Origin: Lachnospiraceae bacterium
Lineage (GTDB): Bacteria; Bacillota; Clostridia; Lachnospirales; Lachnospiraceae
NCBI GenBank assembly: GCA_021201665.1
Contig: JAJQEO010000046.1
Coordinates: forward strand, 37,439 to 101,438
Direction: 5' to 3'
Length of the DNA: 64,000 bases
The notes under the pieces were generated by a model that searched no databases, was not told the origin of the DNA, and worked only from the letters and a program-made list of their open reading frames with translations. Position 1 is the first letter of the stretch, and every line of letters starts with the position of its first letter. This document shows, one piece after another, positions 27,002 through 35,857 of this stretch. The position numbers and the translations under genes are program-made.

Positions 27002-28051
27002 TCAGTCGTCCGGATAATACTCATCTATTGTCTCCGGGGTGATCTCGATGCAGCGCTCGGAGTAAACCTTGTCAACCACACGGTCTGACCAGGAGCCGTC
27101 CATCAGCTTGTAGCAGGTCATCGGCGTGCCTTCACCAAGCATTACCGTGCCGCGGATTACGGATTCTCCGTCTACAGAAGCTCTGATCTTCTCACGGATA
27201 AACTCAGCGGTATCGACTGTGAATACTGCGAACTCGTCTGTATTGATACCGGCTGCCATAGCTGCCTCATTCGCGCCCTGCCCCTGATCCGTACCATAGG
27301 TCAGGATTACTTTCAGGTCCTCGTTGTTCATCAGCATCATCTCTGCGTAGCTCTGTGCCGCCGCAGCGCCCTCAGCCTGTGTTGTCTCGTGTTCTTCCAC
27401 GATGACAGCCTTAGATGTATACTCTTCGATCTGGCGCAGACCGTTGCATCTTGCGACCGCGTCCTCATTCTCTGAGTTGGTCAGCAGACCGACCTTGATG
27501 GAGCCGTCCTCAGCATCCGGGAATGTTTCCTCGATCCATGCCGCCGCGAGCTGTGCCTCTACCTGGCCGGATTCCTCCTGGCTGATGTTGATGCAGACAT
27601 CATACGCGTCCGCATTGTCGAGCACAGTACCAATAACGATAACAAACGCGCCTTCTTCTCTCGCTTTTACAAGACAGTCAGAAATGGAAGACGCGTCTAC
27701 TACGAAGCAGATGATGTAATCCATTCCCATGGAAACAAAGTTCTCAACCGTCTGGATCTGTGTCTGTGCGTTGCTGTTCGCGTCCGCTACTTCATACTCC
27801 ATGCCATAGCCGGTGAAGTATTCTTCCATCTGGTTTGACATATCGGTAAAGAATTCCGAGGACATCATCAGCGCGGAAAATCCGACTTTCTTTCCTGTCA
27901 GGTCTTCGCCCTCCGCCTCAACAGCTTCCGCCACTTCCTCCGCAACGCTCTCAGCTTCTGTCTCTTCCTCCGCCATAACGGTTGTAAAGCTTCCCAGACA
28001 TCCCAGTGCCATACAGCCTGCCATCAGCAGTGCCATCAGTTTTCTTTTCAT
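27002..28051 (-). CDS. Periplasmic-type sugar-binding protein, RbsB-like
   Basis: 349 residues. Signal peptide MKRKLMALLMAGCMALGCLG ending SFTTVMA; cysteines occur but not in a canonical L-x-x-C lipobox, so signal peptidase I cleavage after VMA is more likely. An acidic linker (EEETEAESVAEEVAEAVEAE) leads to a type 1 periplasmic-binding fold: KKVGFSALMMSSEFFTDMSN, SMGMDYIICFVVDAS, ILTYGTDQGQGANEAAMAAG. It is encoded 35 bp after the ATPase-dead ABC protein and ahead of the ATPase gene. Confidence 0.88.
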   Translation of the reverse strand: MKRKLMALLMAGCMALGCLGSFTTVMAEEETEAESVAEEVAEAVEAEGEDLTGKKVGFSALMMSSEFFTDMSNQMEEYFTGYGMEYEVADANSNAQTQIQTVENFVSMGMDYIICFVVDASSISDCLVKAREEGAFVIVIGTVLDNADAYDVCINISQEESGQVEAQLAAAWIEETFPDAEDGSIKVGLLTNSENEDAVARCNGLRQIEEYTSKAVIVEEHETTQAEGAAAAQSYAEMMLMNNEDLKVILTYGTDQGQGANEAAMAAGINTDEFAVFTVDTAEFIREKIRASVDGESVIRGTVMLGEGTPMTCYKLMDGSWSDRVVDKVYSERCIEITPETIDEYYPDD

Positions 28052-28086
28052 AAGGTATTTCCTCCGTTCTTTTTGATGTCTGTACT

Positions 28087-29499
28087 TTACCAGATTTTCT
28101 CTGTTTCGTGAGGTGGAAAAAAATGTGAAAAGGTGGCGATTTTTGCATTTTTGCCGTTTTGCGTCAGAATCACTTTTTCGCAGTCCTCCCTCATATCGTC
28201 CGGTGACTTTGAAAAATACAGGATGCGGATTCCCCGTTTCGCCGCGCCCCGCAGATAGGCGCGCAAAGCCCGTATTTCTTCCTGTGTCAGGCCGCTGTAG
28301 GGACTCTCCAGTATCATAATCTCCGGGTGCGCCAGCTCCCAGCGGTAAATGGAAAGAATTTTTCTCTGTATCCTATTCAGATCACAGATCTGTGTCCTGT
28401 CCGGGTCAATTCCGGTCGTCCGGTAAAATTTCCCCGCGACGTTCCGGCGGATATTCAAAGGGATTACACCACCCGGACCACGTCCGGCGCGATGCGGAAT
28501 AGGCAGAAGCAAATTGTCCGCTATATCCAGATTCTCAACGAGGCTCTCTCCACTGTTGAGCGGTATCACCGCAGTTCCCTTACAAAAGCTCTCTCCCTGC
28601 CTGGGAATATGCGCGCCCACTTCTTTTTCCCAGAATATCGGATTCTGTCTGCGCACAAACGACAGATAATGCCAGATCCCGTCCTCCATCTCCCACTCAT
28701 AGTCGTACATACCCAGAAAGTGCCCAGTCGATTCAGTCAACGATGGGATCTTCGTCTTATCAGCTTCTGTCGTTTTTGTTCCCCCCGCAGGGCGCCGCAG
28801 GCGATGGCGGATGCGTTCGTCTGCCCGTCCCCACTCTTTCAGATCAATGCCGCCCGAGAGAACCTGTATCCGATTGGCGATTTCCGCAAACAGCGTATAG
28901 TACCTTGAAAGAATGACAAAAGTGATACCCTCCTCATTCGTTCTCCGGATCAGGTCACAGATCTCCTTCGCCTCTTTTCCTTCATAATAGCCATGCGTGG
29001 CATCCAGGATTACCAGCCGCGCTCCATGCATGCCTGCTTTCAGGATGCTCAGTTTTTTCCGGTTTGTCTGGCTTAACATCCACGGTTCCTCATCCGCCCG
29101 GATGTCCAGTTGTTCCATTTTCAGGTACTCGTTCACCTTTCGCTCCGTCTTCTTGCGGTCATAGGGTCGCAGAGAGAAGGGCAGATGCCGCACCGCCTCC
29201 AGATTTTCCGCCACACTTAATGTCTCCACGAGATCCCCCTCCGCAGTGATGGTGTAGATCTGATAATAATAAGCGGTGCCGCGGTCATAATCCTCTACCT
29301 TTTTCCCATTCAGAAAAAGACTGCCGCCTTTTAATGCGCAGTCTCCCGCAAACACTTTCGCCAGAGTCCGGATTCCGCTGTCCTCAACTCCCTGTATATA
29401 CAGGATGTCTCCCTCGTAAATCTCGACATTGTAGTCGTGAAGTTCGCCCTCGCCAATGTCATCCACACGTCCATGTACGATTCGAAGCAGTTCTTTCAT
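28087..29499 (-). CDS. Catalytically dead tandem ABC protein, probable signalling subunit
   Basis: About 470 residues with RbsA-like architecture but every catalytic motif changed. First domain: Walker A is GVEDSGIRT (37-45), with Lys replaced by Ile; the signature region is LSQTNRKKLSILKAG; Walker B is LVILDATHG, with the catalytic Glu gone; the switch His is Arg in LSRYYTLF. Second domain: no Walker A is visible, Walker B is IMILESPYSG, and the switch is YFSKSPDDM. The fold landmarks remain, so ATP hydrolysis is lost but the structure is kept. The start at the third Met (ATG 29497-29499, GGTGAT site) is chosen; an upstream ATG at 29514 is possible. It lies between a sensor-less histidine kinase and the sugar-binding protein, suggesting it links transport to signalling. 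Confidence 0.75.
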   Translation of the reverse strand: MKELLRIVHGRVDDIGEGELHDYNVEIYEGDILYIQGVEDSGIRTLAKVFAGDCALKGGSLFLNGKKVEDYDRGTAYYYQIYTITAEGDLVETLSVAENLEAVRHLPFSLRPYDRKKTERKVNEYLKMEQLDIRADEEPWMLSQTNRKKLSILKAGMHGARLVILDATHGYYEGKEAKEICDLIRRTNEEGITFVILSRYYTLFAEIANRIQVLSGGIDLKEWGRADERIRHRLRRPAGGTKTTEADKTKIPSLTESTGHFLGMYDYEWEMEDGIWHYLSFVRRQNPIFWEKEVGAHIPRQGESFCKGTAVIPLNSGESLVENLDIADNLLLPIPHRAGRGPGGVIPLNIRRNVAGKFYRTTGIDPDRTQICDLNRIQRKILSIYRWELAHPEIMILESPYSGLTQEEIRALRAYLRGAAKRGIRILYFSKSPDDMREDCEKVILTQNGKNAKIATFSHFFPPHETEKIW

Positions 29500-29565
29500 A
29501 ATCATCACCCGCATTCGTATTTACATTACCCCGACCAGTTATTCGCAGGAAGCATCTGATCTGTG

Positions 29566-30438
29566 TCACATCTGTGACTTTTCCTCATAGCGCACGCGGG
29601 CAAACACATCTACCACCGGCATGGTGACCACCGCATCCGTACCTTCGCCTTCCATTGAGCGGTAATGGATGCCGCAGTCCTCGCCGAAAGTCAGCTTCAG
29701 GCGTGCATTGACATTGTTGAGGGCGATTCCCGTATGTCTGCTTCCCTTTCGCCCCGCCTCATACAGCTGTCCGTTCATCCTTTCGTTCAGGACGGCAAGC
29801 TGTTCCGGGCTCATACCGACCCCATTGTCGGCAACCAGAATCACCAGCCTCTCATTGGCAAGGAAAATGTGAAGATCGATCCTGCCTTTCTTCGCGCTTT
29901 TCTCAAGTCCGTGGATCATCGCGTTCTCCACCAGTGGCTGCAGGGTCATCTTCGGCAGGTAATAATCATAAATCTCCTCCGTCTCCACCTCGACGCGCAT
30001 ATCCAGCTTATCCTCAAACCGGTATTTCTGGATGTAATAATAATCCTGAATATGGTTCAGCTCCTCGCGAATCCGCACCAGACTGTCATTGTTGCTGATA
30101 CAATACCGGAAAAAGCGTGACAGGATCTCTGTCATCTGTGCGATCTCCGACTGCCCGTCCATCAGCGCGCGGCTGCGGATGCTGTCCAGTGTGTTATAAA
30201 GAAAATGAGGATTGATCTGTTCCTGCAGCGTCGACAGCTCCATCCGTTTTCGCAGAAGGCGTACCTCCTCCGCCTCCCCGGATTCCCAGCTAATCCGGGC
30301 CTGCGTCTTTTTCCGCCTCTCCTGCCCGGTCAGAAAGGCGATTATTTTTTTCTGCCGGTACAGCATTACACCTGCCAGGATCAGAAAAATCAACAGAATC
30401 GCAATTACCGCCGCCATTATGATCTTTATTCCGTCCAT
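29566..30438 (-). CDS. Histidine kinase, YesM-like, without a sensor domain
   Basis: 290 residues: a single membrane helix (IIMAAVIAILLIFLILAGVM), a short linker, His_kinase domain (LQEQINPHFLYNTLDSIRS with the phosphoacceptor His) and GHKL ATPase (N box VENAMIHGLEK, G1 ADNGVGM, G2 HTGIALNNV). No extracellular loop exists, so input must come from another membrane or cytoplasmic protein. ATG 30436-30438 lies 7 bp after the regulator's stop with GGTGAG upstream; an in-frame GTG at 30453 is less likely. It is the cognate kinase of the preceding regulator. Confidence 0.88.
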   Translation of the reverse strand: MDGIKIIMAAVIAILLIFLILAGVMLYRQKKIIAFLTGQERRKKTQARISWESGEAEEVRLLRKRMELSTLQEQINPHFLYNTLDSIRSRALMDGQSEIAQMTEILSRFFRYCISNNDSLVRIREELNHIQDYYYIQKYRFEDKLDMRVEVETEEIYDYYLPKMTLQPLVENAMIHGLEKSAKKGRIDLHIFLANERLVILVADNGVGMSPEQLAVLNERMNGQLYEAGRKGSRHTGIALNNVNARLKLTFGEDCGIHYRSMEGEGTDAVVTMPVVDVFARVRYEEKSQM

Positions 30439-30445
30439 TTCGCGC

Positions 30446-32059
30446 TCACCCACTGTATATCCGTCTGTAATCCGTCGGTTTGATCCCGGTATTCTTCTTA
30501 AAAAGCTTTGAGTAATACTTTTCGTCCGGATATCCCACCTTCGCGGCGATTTCCCGCACCGTCAGGTTCGTATTTTCCAGAAGCTTCTCCGACTCCTCCA
30601 GCCGCACCTGTGTCAGAAATTCAATGAATCCGATCTGCATCTCGCTCTTAAACAGCCTGCTCATATAGGTCGGGGAAACATTGCCGGCAGCAGCGACATC
30701 CTCCAGAGAAATCGGCTCAGCGTAATGCTCCCGCACATAACGGACAGCCATCTGAATCGGCTTGCCCATCTTCTCTTTCAGCTTTTTCTGTTCTTCCTCA
30801 ACATATCTCTGGCAGACAAGATAGATATTGCGGATGACCTGCTGAAAATTGCGTGCGTTCAGATACGCGTAATAGAGTTCCTCCTGCATGCGGGTCTGCC
30901 GCTCCGTATCCTCAAAACAGAAAATGATCTCAGCCTGCAGCTTAAAAAAACTCATCATCATATCCCGGGGATTGCGGCCGTTTAAACGCACCGCCCTCTG
31001 GTAAATCCGCTCCATCAGATCTCCGAGTTCTTCCGAGCGCAGATAGCGGAGGCAGTCAAGCAGCGTCTGAATCTCCTCCCGCGCGATCAGATCCTCCATG
31101 GAAAATCCCGGAAGCTGCGCGATCTGGTCATACTCCAGCACGCCGTTTCTCGTCAGCACCAGACGGCCCCACTCCGCGCTGTGTGCTTCCTCAAAAGCGA
31201 TAAAAATATCCGAAATGCTATGGATGATCCGGCTGCAGCCGATACTGAGACGGATATCCCCATAGATTTCCCTCAGATCTCGGATCTTATAATAAAGAGC
31301 CAGCACTGCCTGCCGGATCTCGTTTTTCTTTTCTTCCTCATAATTTGCAATCAGAATGTAGCCCATATACGTGTTATTTCCGTAATAGCGGACATAGTCA
31401 GGAAAGCTCTCCTTTATGTAAACCTCCAGCCTGCCGTTGCCCATCGCGTCCGATTTTTCCAAAATCGCGCTCAGGCTGGAAAAAACGCAGAACACCTGAT
31501 AGCATCCGGGCACGAACTCCGTATAAAACTCCCGGTTGCAGTTCTCCTCGGAAGAAAAACATGCGTCGTTCACCGTCTCGTCCCGATAGAGCAGCTTTGC
31601 CCAGAAACGCTCCATCGCTTTGCGGTTCTGATTCTCCTGCAATACATACAGAGTTTTGCTCTGTTCCGCCAGATGGTTTTTCTCATCAATGCGGGCACAA
31701 ATGATCCGTAGCGTATCGTTCAGCTGTTTTTCATCAATCGGCTTTAACAGATAATCCATGACGTTCAGCTGAATTGCGCTTCTCGCATACTCAAAATGAC
31801 GATAGCCGCTGATCAGCACGAAAAGAGGATCCACGTTCGCGTCCCGCACCCGCCGTATCAGTTCAATCCCGTCATAGACCGGCATCTGAATATCCGACAG
31901 GACAAAGTCCGGCCGATTCCTCACAATACTCTCCAGAGCCTCCGCTCCATTGCGGCACTCATCCACGATTTCAATATCCAGTTCCTTCCAATGCCCCAGC
32001 TGACGGATCAGCTGAATGATCTTCGGCTCGTCATCCGCGATAATTACTTTGTAATTCAC
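30446..32059 (-). CDS. Response regulator, CheY-AraC type with long middle domain (YesN-like)
   Basis: 537 residues from a GTG start with AGGAGG nine bases upstream. Receiver: VIIADDEPK, phosphoacceptor in FVLSDIQMPVYDG, Ser in LISGYRHFEY, Lys in DYLLKPIDE. A middle region of about 300 residues is typical of long YesN proteins. The end holds two AraC helix-turn-helix motifs (LEDVAAAGNVSPTYMSRLFK, then IAAKVGYPDEKYYSKLFKKN). It heads the six-gene minus-strand run RR-HK-dead ABC-RbsB-RbsA-RbsC and likely activates the transporter genes. Confidence 0.9.
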   Translation of the reverse strand: MNYKVIIADDEPKIIQLIRQLGHWKELDIEIVDECRNGAEALESIVRNRPDFVLSDIQMPVYDGIELIRRVRDANVDPLFVLISGYRHFEYARSAIQLNVMDYLLKPIDEKQLNDTLRIICARIDEKNHLAEQSKTLYVLQENQNRKAMERFWAKLLYRDETVNDACFSSEENCNREFYTEFVPGCYQVFCVFSSLSAILEKSDAMGNGRLEVYIKESFPDYVRYYGNNTYMGYILIANYEEEKKNEIRQAVLALYYKIRDLREIYGDIRLSIGCSRIIHSISDIFIAFEEAHSAEWGRLVLTRNGVLEYDQIAQLPGFSMEDLIAREEIQTLLDCLRYLRSEELGDLMERIYQRAVRLNGRNPRDMMMSFFKLQAEIIFCFEDTERQTRMQEELYYAYLNARNFQQVIRNIYLVCQRYVEEEQKKLKEKMGKPIQMAVRYVREHYAEPISLEDVAAAGNVSPTYMSRLFKSEMQIGFIEFLTQVRLEESEKLLENTNLTVREIAAKVGYPDEKYYSKLFKKNTGIKPTDYRRIYSG

Positions 32060-32094
32060 AGGCAGCCTCCTGTTCTTATCCTGTTTCAGTTATA

Positions 32095-32187
32095 TCATCT
32101 GCCATTATATTTTTCATAACAGTAACGGACAATTCCATTTTGGCATTTATTTATTCCAAAACAGAATTTCTTTTTCTTCATTTGCAT
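32095..32187 (-). CDS. Possible 30-residue Cys-containing leader ORF
   Basis: ATG 32185-32187, GGAGG nine bases before it, stop TGA 32095-32097. The product MQMKKKKFCFGINKCQNGIV RYCYEKYNGR (two blocks) has a basic start and three Cys. It lies 35 bp upstream of the regulator gene. An inverted repeat TTTTGG/CCAAAA (32138-32143, 32156-32161) falls within it. Real translation is uncertain. Confidence 0.25.
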   Translation of the reverse strand: MQMKKKKFCFGINKCQNGIVRYCYEKYNGR

Positions 32188-32495
32188 CTCCACTGCCCTC
32201 CGGATTGTGTAAGGCAGTAATTACGACTCCCTTTTCACACACGAATTTTATAATCCTATTAAACCACAGACTTCCGTAAAACAAAAGGAAATCCTGCTAT
32301 TTTTTGTTTCCAATTTTTCGGTTTTTCTGTTATACTGGCCGTACTGTATATTGGCGTGCGGGATAATCCCCATCGCAAAGCGATTTTAAATGGGCTTTTC
32401 CCCTCGCCGGGGCGGCATCCCGCACAGAGTGCGGGATAAAGCTCGTAACTGTGAAGGTACTGAACAGTTACGAGCTTTTTAAAATAAAAGTCTCT
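32188..32495. other. Gene-free interval with hairpin repeats
   Basis: Contains the hairpin tcccgcac-agag-tgcggga (about 32413-32434) preceded by cctcgccggggcgg, a motif shared with 5160 and 46330-46400, and then the long terminator hairpin at 32440-32480. No gene is visible. Confidence 0.55.
32440..32480. terminator. Terminator hairpin built on a dispersed 27-bp palindromic repeat
   Basis: Outer arms aaagctc/gagcttttt extend the palindrome 32445-32471 (arms GTAACTGT / ACAGTTAC). The same 27 bp in opposite orientation stand at 56444-56470, a shortened copy at 46706-46727 inside the cobalamin riboswitch. T-runs occur on both sides; it ends the ferredoxin gene on the minus strand. Confidence 0.75.
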
Positions 32496-32702
32496 TTATT
32501 CTGCAGATTTTATAAGCACAGGCACTCCCCTGTGGCAAATTGCTGCGCAGCTTCCGCAACCGATACATTTTCCCGCGTCCACTTCACTTTTCCACCCCGC
32601 TTTCATACGGATCGCATGTTGGGGACAGACTGCGATGCAGGCACCGCAGCCGACACATTTTTCTGGTCTGATGTATGCTTTTTCCGAATTCATTTTCCCC
32701 AT
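32496..32702 (-). CDS. 2[4Fe-4S] ferredoxin
   Basis: 68 residues with two complete cluster motifs, CVGCGACIAVCP and CIGCGSCAAICH, a normal bacterial-type ferredoxin. Start at the first ATG, or at Met4, which has GGGGA very close upstream. It stands alone between terminators, so its electron partner is unknown; the nitrogenase-like system is 11 kb away. Confidence 0.88.
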   Translation of the reverse strand: MGKMNSEKAYIRPEKCVGCGACIAVCPQHAIRMKAGWKSEVDAGKCIGCGSCAAICHRGVPVLIKSAE

Positions 32703-32756
32703 TTATGAAAACAGGTGCAGAAACCGCATCCGCACCCGTTTATCATTGCTCCTTTT

Positions 32757-32798
32757 AAAATTTCATGACTGTAAAAGCACGGAACAGTTACGAAATTT
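32757..32798. terminator. Hairpin after the PPOX remnant
   Basis: AAATTTCatgACTGT / ACAGTtacGAAATTT arms around an 11-nt loop; a diverged member of the GTAACTGT hairpin family. It lies just past the stop of the PPOX remnant on the minus strand. Confidence 0.55.
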
Positions 32799-32838
32799 CC
32801 AGCTTCCTGTGTTCTCCGGCTTATTGCCTCTGCCGATA

Positions 32839-33118
32839 TTAAAGGACTTTCTTATTGTCTGCGCCAGGTGTTGTAACGATCACCTTTTCCGGTGTGATAA
32901 GCAGCGCTCCCTTCGCGGTAGCAGCCCCGTTAAACATCTTTTCTACCATCGCCTTAAACGCCGTCACAATGTCGCCGTCGGTCAGATACTCTGCTGTACC
33001 TTTAATCTGATACCCTTCCAGAGACTGAGCGTCATATACGGAGATCGCAATCTTCCCGCCGTTTGCTTTCAGATTGTTCAAAGTCGTCTCAAGAAATACA
33101 TCTCCTACGGGCAGACTT
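32839..33118 (-). pseudogene. Pyridoxamine 5'-phosphate oxidase-like flavoprotein, C-terminal part
   Basis: The frame reads SLPVGDVFLETTLNNLKANG, then GKIAISVYDAQSLEGYQIKG and TAEYLTDGDIVTAFKAMVEK, the second half of FMN-binding split-barrel (PPOX) proteins ('NLKANPKVAVSVWD...GYQIKGTAE'). The first 40-50 residues, which bind FMN phosphate, are missing: homology ends at about 33118, exactly where the MATE remnant starts on the opposite strand. A TTG at 33081 is the only internal start and cannot restore function. Confidence 0.7.
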
Positions 33119-33119
33119 C

Positions 33120-33791
33120 CGGATCAGCCGTTCCCTTTGCCTGTATTTAATGAAGCTGGGATTTCCCATGGCGTTTCAGAATGGGATCATCGCCGTCGGC
33201 GGCATGATCGTTCAGTTTGTTGTAAATGGATTTGGCGTTTTGTTTATTGCAGGATTTACAGCGACCAACAAGCTCTACGGACTGCTTGAAATCGCCGCCA
33301 CCTCCTTCGGCTATGCGATGGTGACCTACGTCGGGCAAAATCTTGGCGCCGGAAAGATCTGGCGCATCAGTCAGGGGATGCGCGCCGCGCTGGTAACCGC
33401 AATCGTTACTTCCATCGTAATCGGCGCGACAATGCTGCTGTTCGGCAAACTGATCCTGAGCCTGTTTCTTTCCTGTACAGCCGAGGAAGTGTCCACCGCA
33501 CTGGGGATTGCGTATCATTACCTGACCATCATGAGCGTCTGCCTTCCGATTCTCTATATTCTCCATGTCACGCGATCGGCATTGCAGGGCATGGGTGACA
33601 CACTGCTGCCGATGGTTTCCGGCATTGCGGAATTCGTCATGCGCACCGGCGCCGCAATCGGCCTCCCTCTGTTGATCGGGGAATCCGGCATCTTTTACGC
33701 GGAGGTCCTGGCCTGGCTGGGCGCGGATGTGATCCTGGTTAGCAGCTGCTATATCCGGATGCGGCAGCTGAAACAAGATTCCGTTCTATAA
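33120..33791 (+). pseudogene. MATE-family efflux transporter, C-terminal half
   Basis: From about 33140 the frame gives LYLMKLGFPMAFQNGIIAVG, GFGVLFIAGFTATNKLYGLL, EIAATSFGYAMVTYVGQNLG and TRSALQGMGDTLLPMVSGIA, the second six-helix bundle of a MATE antiporter. The first 200 or so residues are gone, and the upstream DNA belongs to the PPOX remnant on the other strand. MATE proteins have about 450 residues and need both halves, so it cannot work. Confidence 0.85.
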
Positions 33792-33896
33792 ACAATAGCA
33801 GGCACTTTTATATCATGATCGCGCTGTATGTACTGTGCAATCATACAAGGGAGTCCTCTCACCCTTACGCCGCGCAGGCATGGCGCATCATACAAA

Positions 33897-33935
33897 ACGG
33901 ACAGAGGCTTCATTCCCCTATCCGTTTTTTCGTAC
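33897..33935. terminator. Bidirectional terminator
   Basis: AACGGAcAGAGG / CCCCTaTCCGTT arms with a 7-nt loop and TTTTTT on the plus strand; it separates the MATE remnant (+) and the siderophore-binding gene (-). Confidence 0.75.
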
Positions 33936-33942
33936 TTTTCCT

Positions 33943-34887
33943 TTATTCCTCTGCGAGCAGCGCACTCTCCAGATCCGCAAGCATGGTATCCAGTGCGGTA
34001 ATCCCGCCCTCTGCGGTGTACCACACAGCCGGGTGCTCCAGATAAACAATGTTGCCGTTCTGGTACGCGTCTGTCTGCATCACCAGCTCGTTTTCCATGA
34101 TCTCCTGCGCCAGCTGCGCCCCCTCTGTCTGAATCGCCGCGTCACGGTCCATCACAAAGATGTAATCCGGATTCTGCTCCAGGATGGTCTCAAACGAAGA
34201 CTCATTGCCGTGCGTGGATGTTGAATCCGCCGCGGTGAGGTTCTCAAAGCCGATCTCCACGCCAATAATAGAGCAGCGGCCGTCGTTTCCAAGCAGATTG
34301 AAGCTGCCGCTGGTGCACATACCGACCAGCGCGGTATTCCCCGCCGCTACTTCCTGAAGCGCCGCGATGCGGTCATCAAAAGCCGCCATCTTTTCATCAA
34401 TCTGATCTTCAAGCCCAAAGATGGACGCGATGGTCGTTGCATTCTTGCGGACGCTCTCTACCAGGCCGATTTCGCTGTCTGTCGCCAGGTATACGACCGG
34501 CGCAATCTCGCTCAGGTCGTCATAAATCGAGCTCAGACGGCCGCCGATAAAAATAATATCCGGCTCGCATTCCATCACCGCTTCCAGGTCTGCCTCTTTG
34601 ATATTGCCAAGGTTCAGAATATTTTCATCCTCCGCGTAGGAAGAAAGGTAATCAATCGAAGTGCTGGCGGTGCCCACCACCCGGTCGCCCAGGCCAAGGT
34701 TATCCAGAATGTCCAGAGAGGCCAGATCCAGGATCGCAATGCGCTCCGGGTCATACGGAACCTCCACCTCTGTCTCTTCACCATCCGCATTCAGTGCAGT
34801 GATGGTGATGGTTTCTGCCTCCTGGGCACAGCAGGCTGTACTGATAGTCATTGCCGCGACAAGCGCAGCGAAAATAAGTTTTTTCAT
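33943..34887 (-). CDS. yclQ: Iron-siderophore binding protein, YclQ/FatB type
   Basis: 314 residues. Signal peptide MKKLIFAALVAAMTISTACC; the Cys pair follows S-T-A, not the usual L-x-x lipobox. The mature protein is a class III (FhuD-like) binding protein: PERIAILDLASLDILDNLGL, CEPDIIFIGGRLSSIYDDLS, ADSTSTHGNESSFETILEQN and NPDYIFVMDRDAAIQ. This set resembles petrobactin/catechol siderophore binders. It is the last gene of the importer operon, 217 bp after the ATPase gene, with tandem repeats between. Confidence 0.87.
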   Translation of the reverse strand: MKKLIFAALVAAMTISTACCAQEAETITITALNADGEETEVEVPYDPERIAILDLASLDILDNLGLGDRVVGTASTSIDYLSSYAEDENILNLGNIKEADLEAVMECEPDIIFIGGRLSSIYDDLSEIAPVVYLATDSEIGLVESVRKNATTIASIFGLEDQIDEKMAAFDDRIAALQEVAAGNTALVGMCTSGSFNLLGNDGRCSIIGVEIGFENLTAADSTSTHGNESSFETILEQNPDYIFVMDRDAAIQTEGAQLAQEIMENELVMQTDAYQNGNIVYLEHPAVWYTAEGGITALDTMLADLESALLAEE

Positions 34888-34970
34888 AATTCATAATCTC
34901 CTTTTTTGAAAGTACTGAAACAGTAAAATTTTTTGTAACCATGAATGCCGGGAACCGTTCCTGCTTTTTC

Positions 34971-35140
34971 AATGGTGGAGCGACAGCGCTTTCCTCGCAA
35001 TCTCAATAATGGAGCGGCAGCGCTTTCCTCGCAATCTCAATAATGGAGCGACAACGCTTTCCTCGCAATCTCAATAATGGAGCGACAACGCTTTCCTCGC
35101 AATCTCAATAGTAGATCGACAGCGGTTTCCCTTCAATTTC
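34971..35140. repeat. 34-bp tandem repeat, four copies plus the 3' end of the ATPase gene as a fifth
   Basis: Exact 34-bp periodicity: units start at 34971, 35005, 35039, 35073 and 35107. The fifth unit (35107-35140) is the diverged 3' end of the ABC ATPase gene, encoding IEGKPLSIYY-stop; each repeat on the minus strand would read IARKALSLHY-stop. The array therefore probably arose by duplication of the gene's own terminal segment. Confidence 0.85.
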
Positions 35141-35857
35141 CATAATCTCGAAATCTACATTGTAAATGCGTGCCAGGGTTTCCTTCGTCATCACCTCCTT
35201 CACGGTACCGAATTTTTCGATTTTCCCGTCCCTGAACGCACAGATGTAGTCCGAGTAAAATGCCGCGTAATTAATTTCGTGCAGCACTAAAATCACCGTC
35301 TTCCCAAGCTCATCGCAGAGGCGACGGACAATTTTCATCATATTGGTGGCATGGTAGATATCCAGGTTATTCGTCGGTTCATCCAGCAGGATGTACTCCG
35401 TATCCTGGGCAATCACCATCGCGATGTAAGCTCTCTGGCGCTGTCCGCCTGACAGCTCATCGATAAACCGGTCTTCAAACTCTTCCAGCTCCATATAAGC
35501 GATTGCCCGGCTGATGATTTCCTCATCCTCCTTCGTTGTATGATTTCCGGAATAAGGAAATCGCCCAAAGGTCACCAGCTCCCGGACGGTCAGCTTCATC
35601 TGTATGTTATTCGTCTGGGTCAGAATCGCAAGACGTTTCGCCAGATCGCGGCTTTTCCACTGCGTAATGTCCTTCCCCTCAAAATCCACCTCTCCGCCGT
35701 CCCGCGCGATCAGTCTGGACAATATATTCAAAACGGTCGATTTGCCGGCACCGTTCGGCCCGATCATGGAAATGACGGCCCGCTTCGGAATCTCGAAGCT
35801 GACCCCGTCGACTACCGTTTTTCCGTCGTATTGCTTCGTCAGTTTTTTCGCAAACAT
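35105..35857 (-). CDS. yclP: Iron-siderophore ABC transporter ATPase, YclP type
   Basis: 250 residues: Walker A GPNGAGKST, Q loop LTQTN, signature LSGGQRQR, Walker B YILLDEPTNNLD, switch His in LHEINYAAF. The C-terminus DFEIMEIEGKPLSIYY is that of FepC/YclP ATPases. GGGAG lies six bases upstream of ATG 35855-35857. It is 207 bp after the permease gene; the gap holds GC-rich hairpins. Confidence 0.92.
   Translation of the reverse strand: MFAKKLTKQYDGKTVVDGVSFEIPKRAVISMIGPNGAGKSTVLNILSRLIARDGGEVDFEGKDITQWKSRDLAKRLAILTQTNNIQMKLTVRELVTFGRFPYSGNHTTKEDEEIISRAIAYMELEEFEDRFIDELSGGQRQRAYIAMVIAQDTEYILLDEPTNNLDIYHATNMMKIVRRLCDELGKTVILVLHEINYAAFYSDYICAFRDGKIEKFGTVKEVMTKETLARIYNVDFEIMEIEGKPLSIYY

Noticed and set aside
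34971..35140. 34-bp repeats as a CRISPR array
   Set aside because: Units abut without spacers and derive from a gene end.
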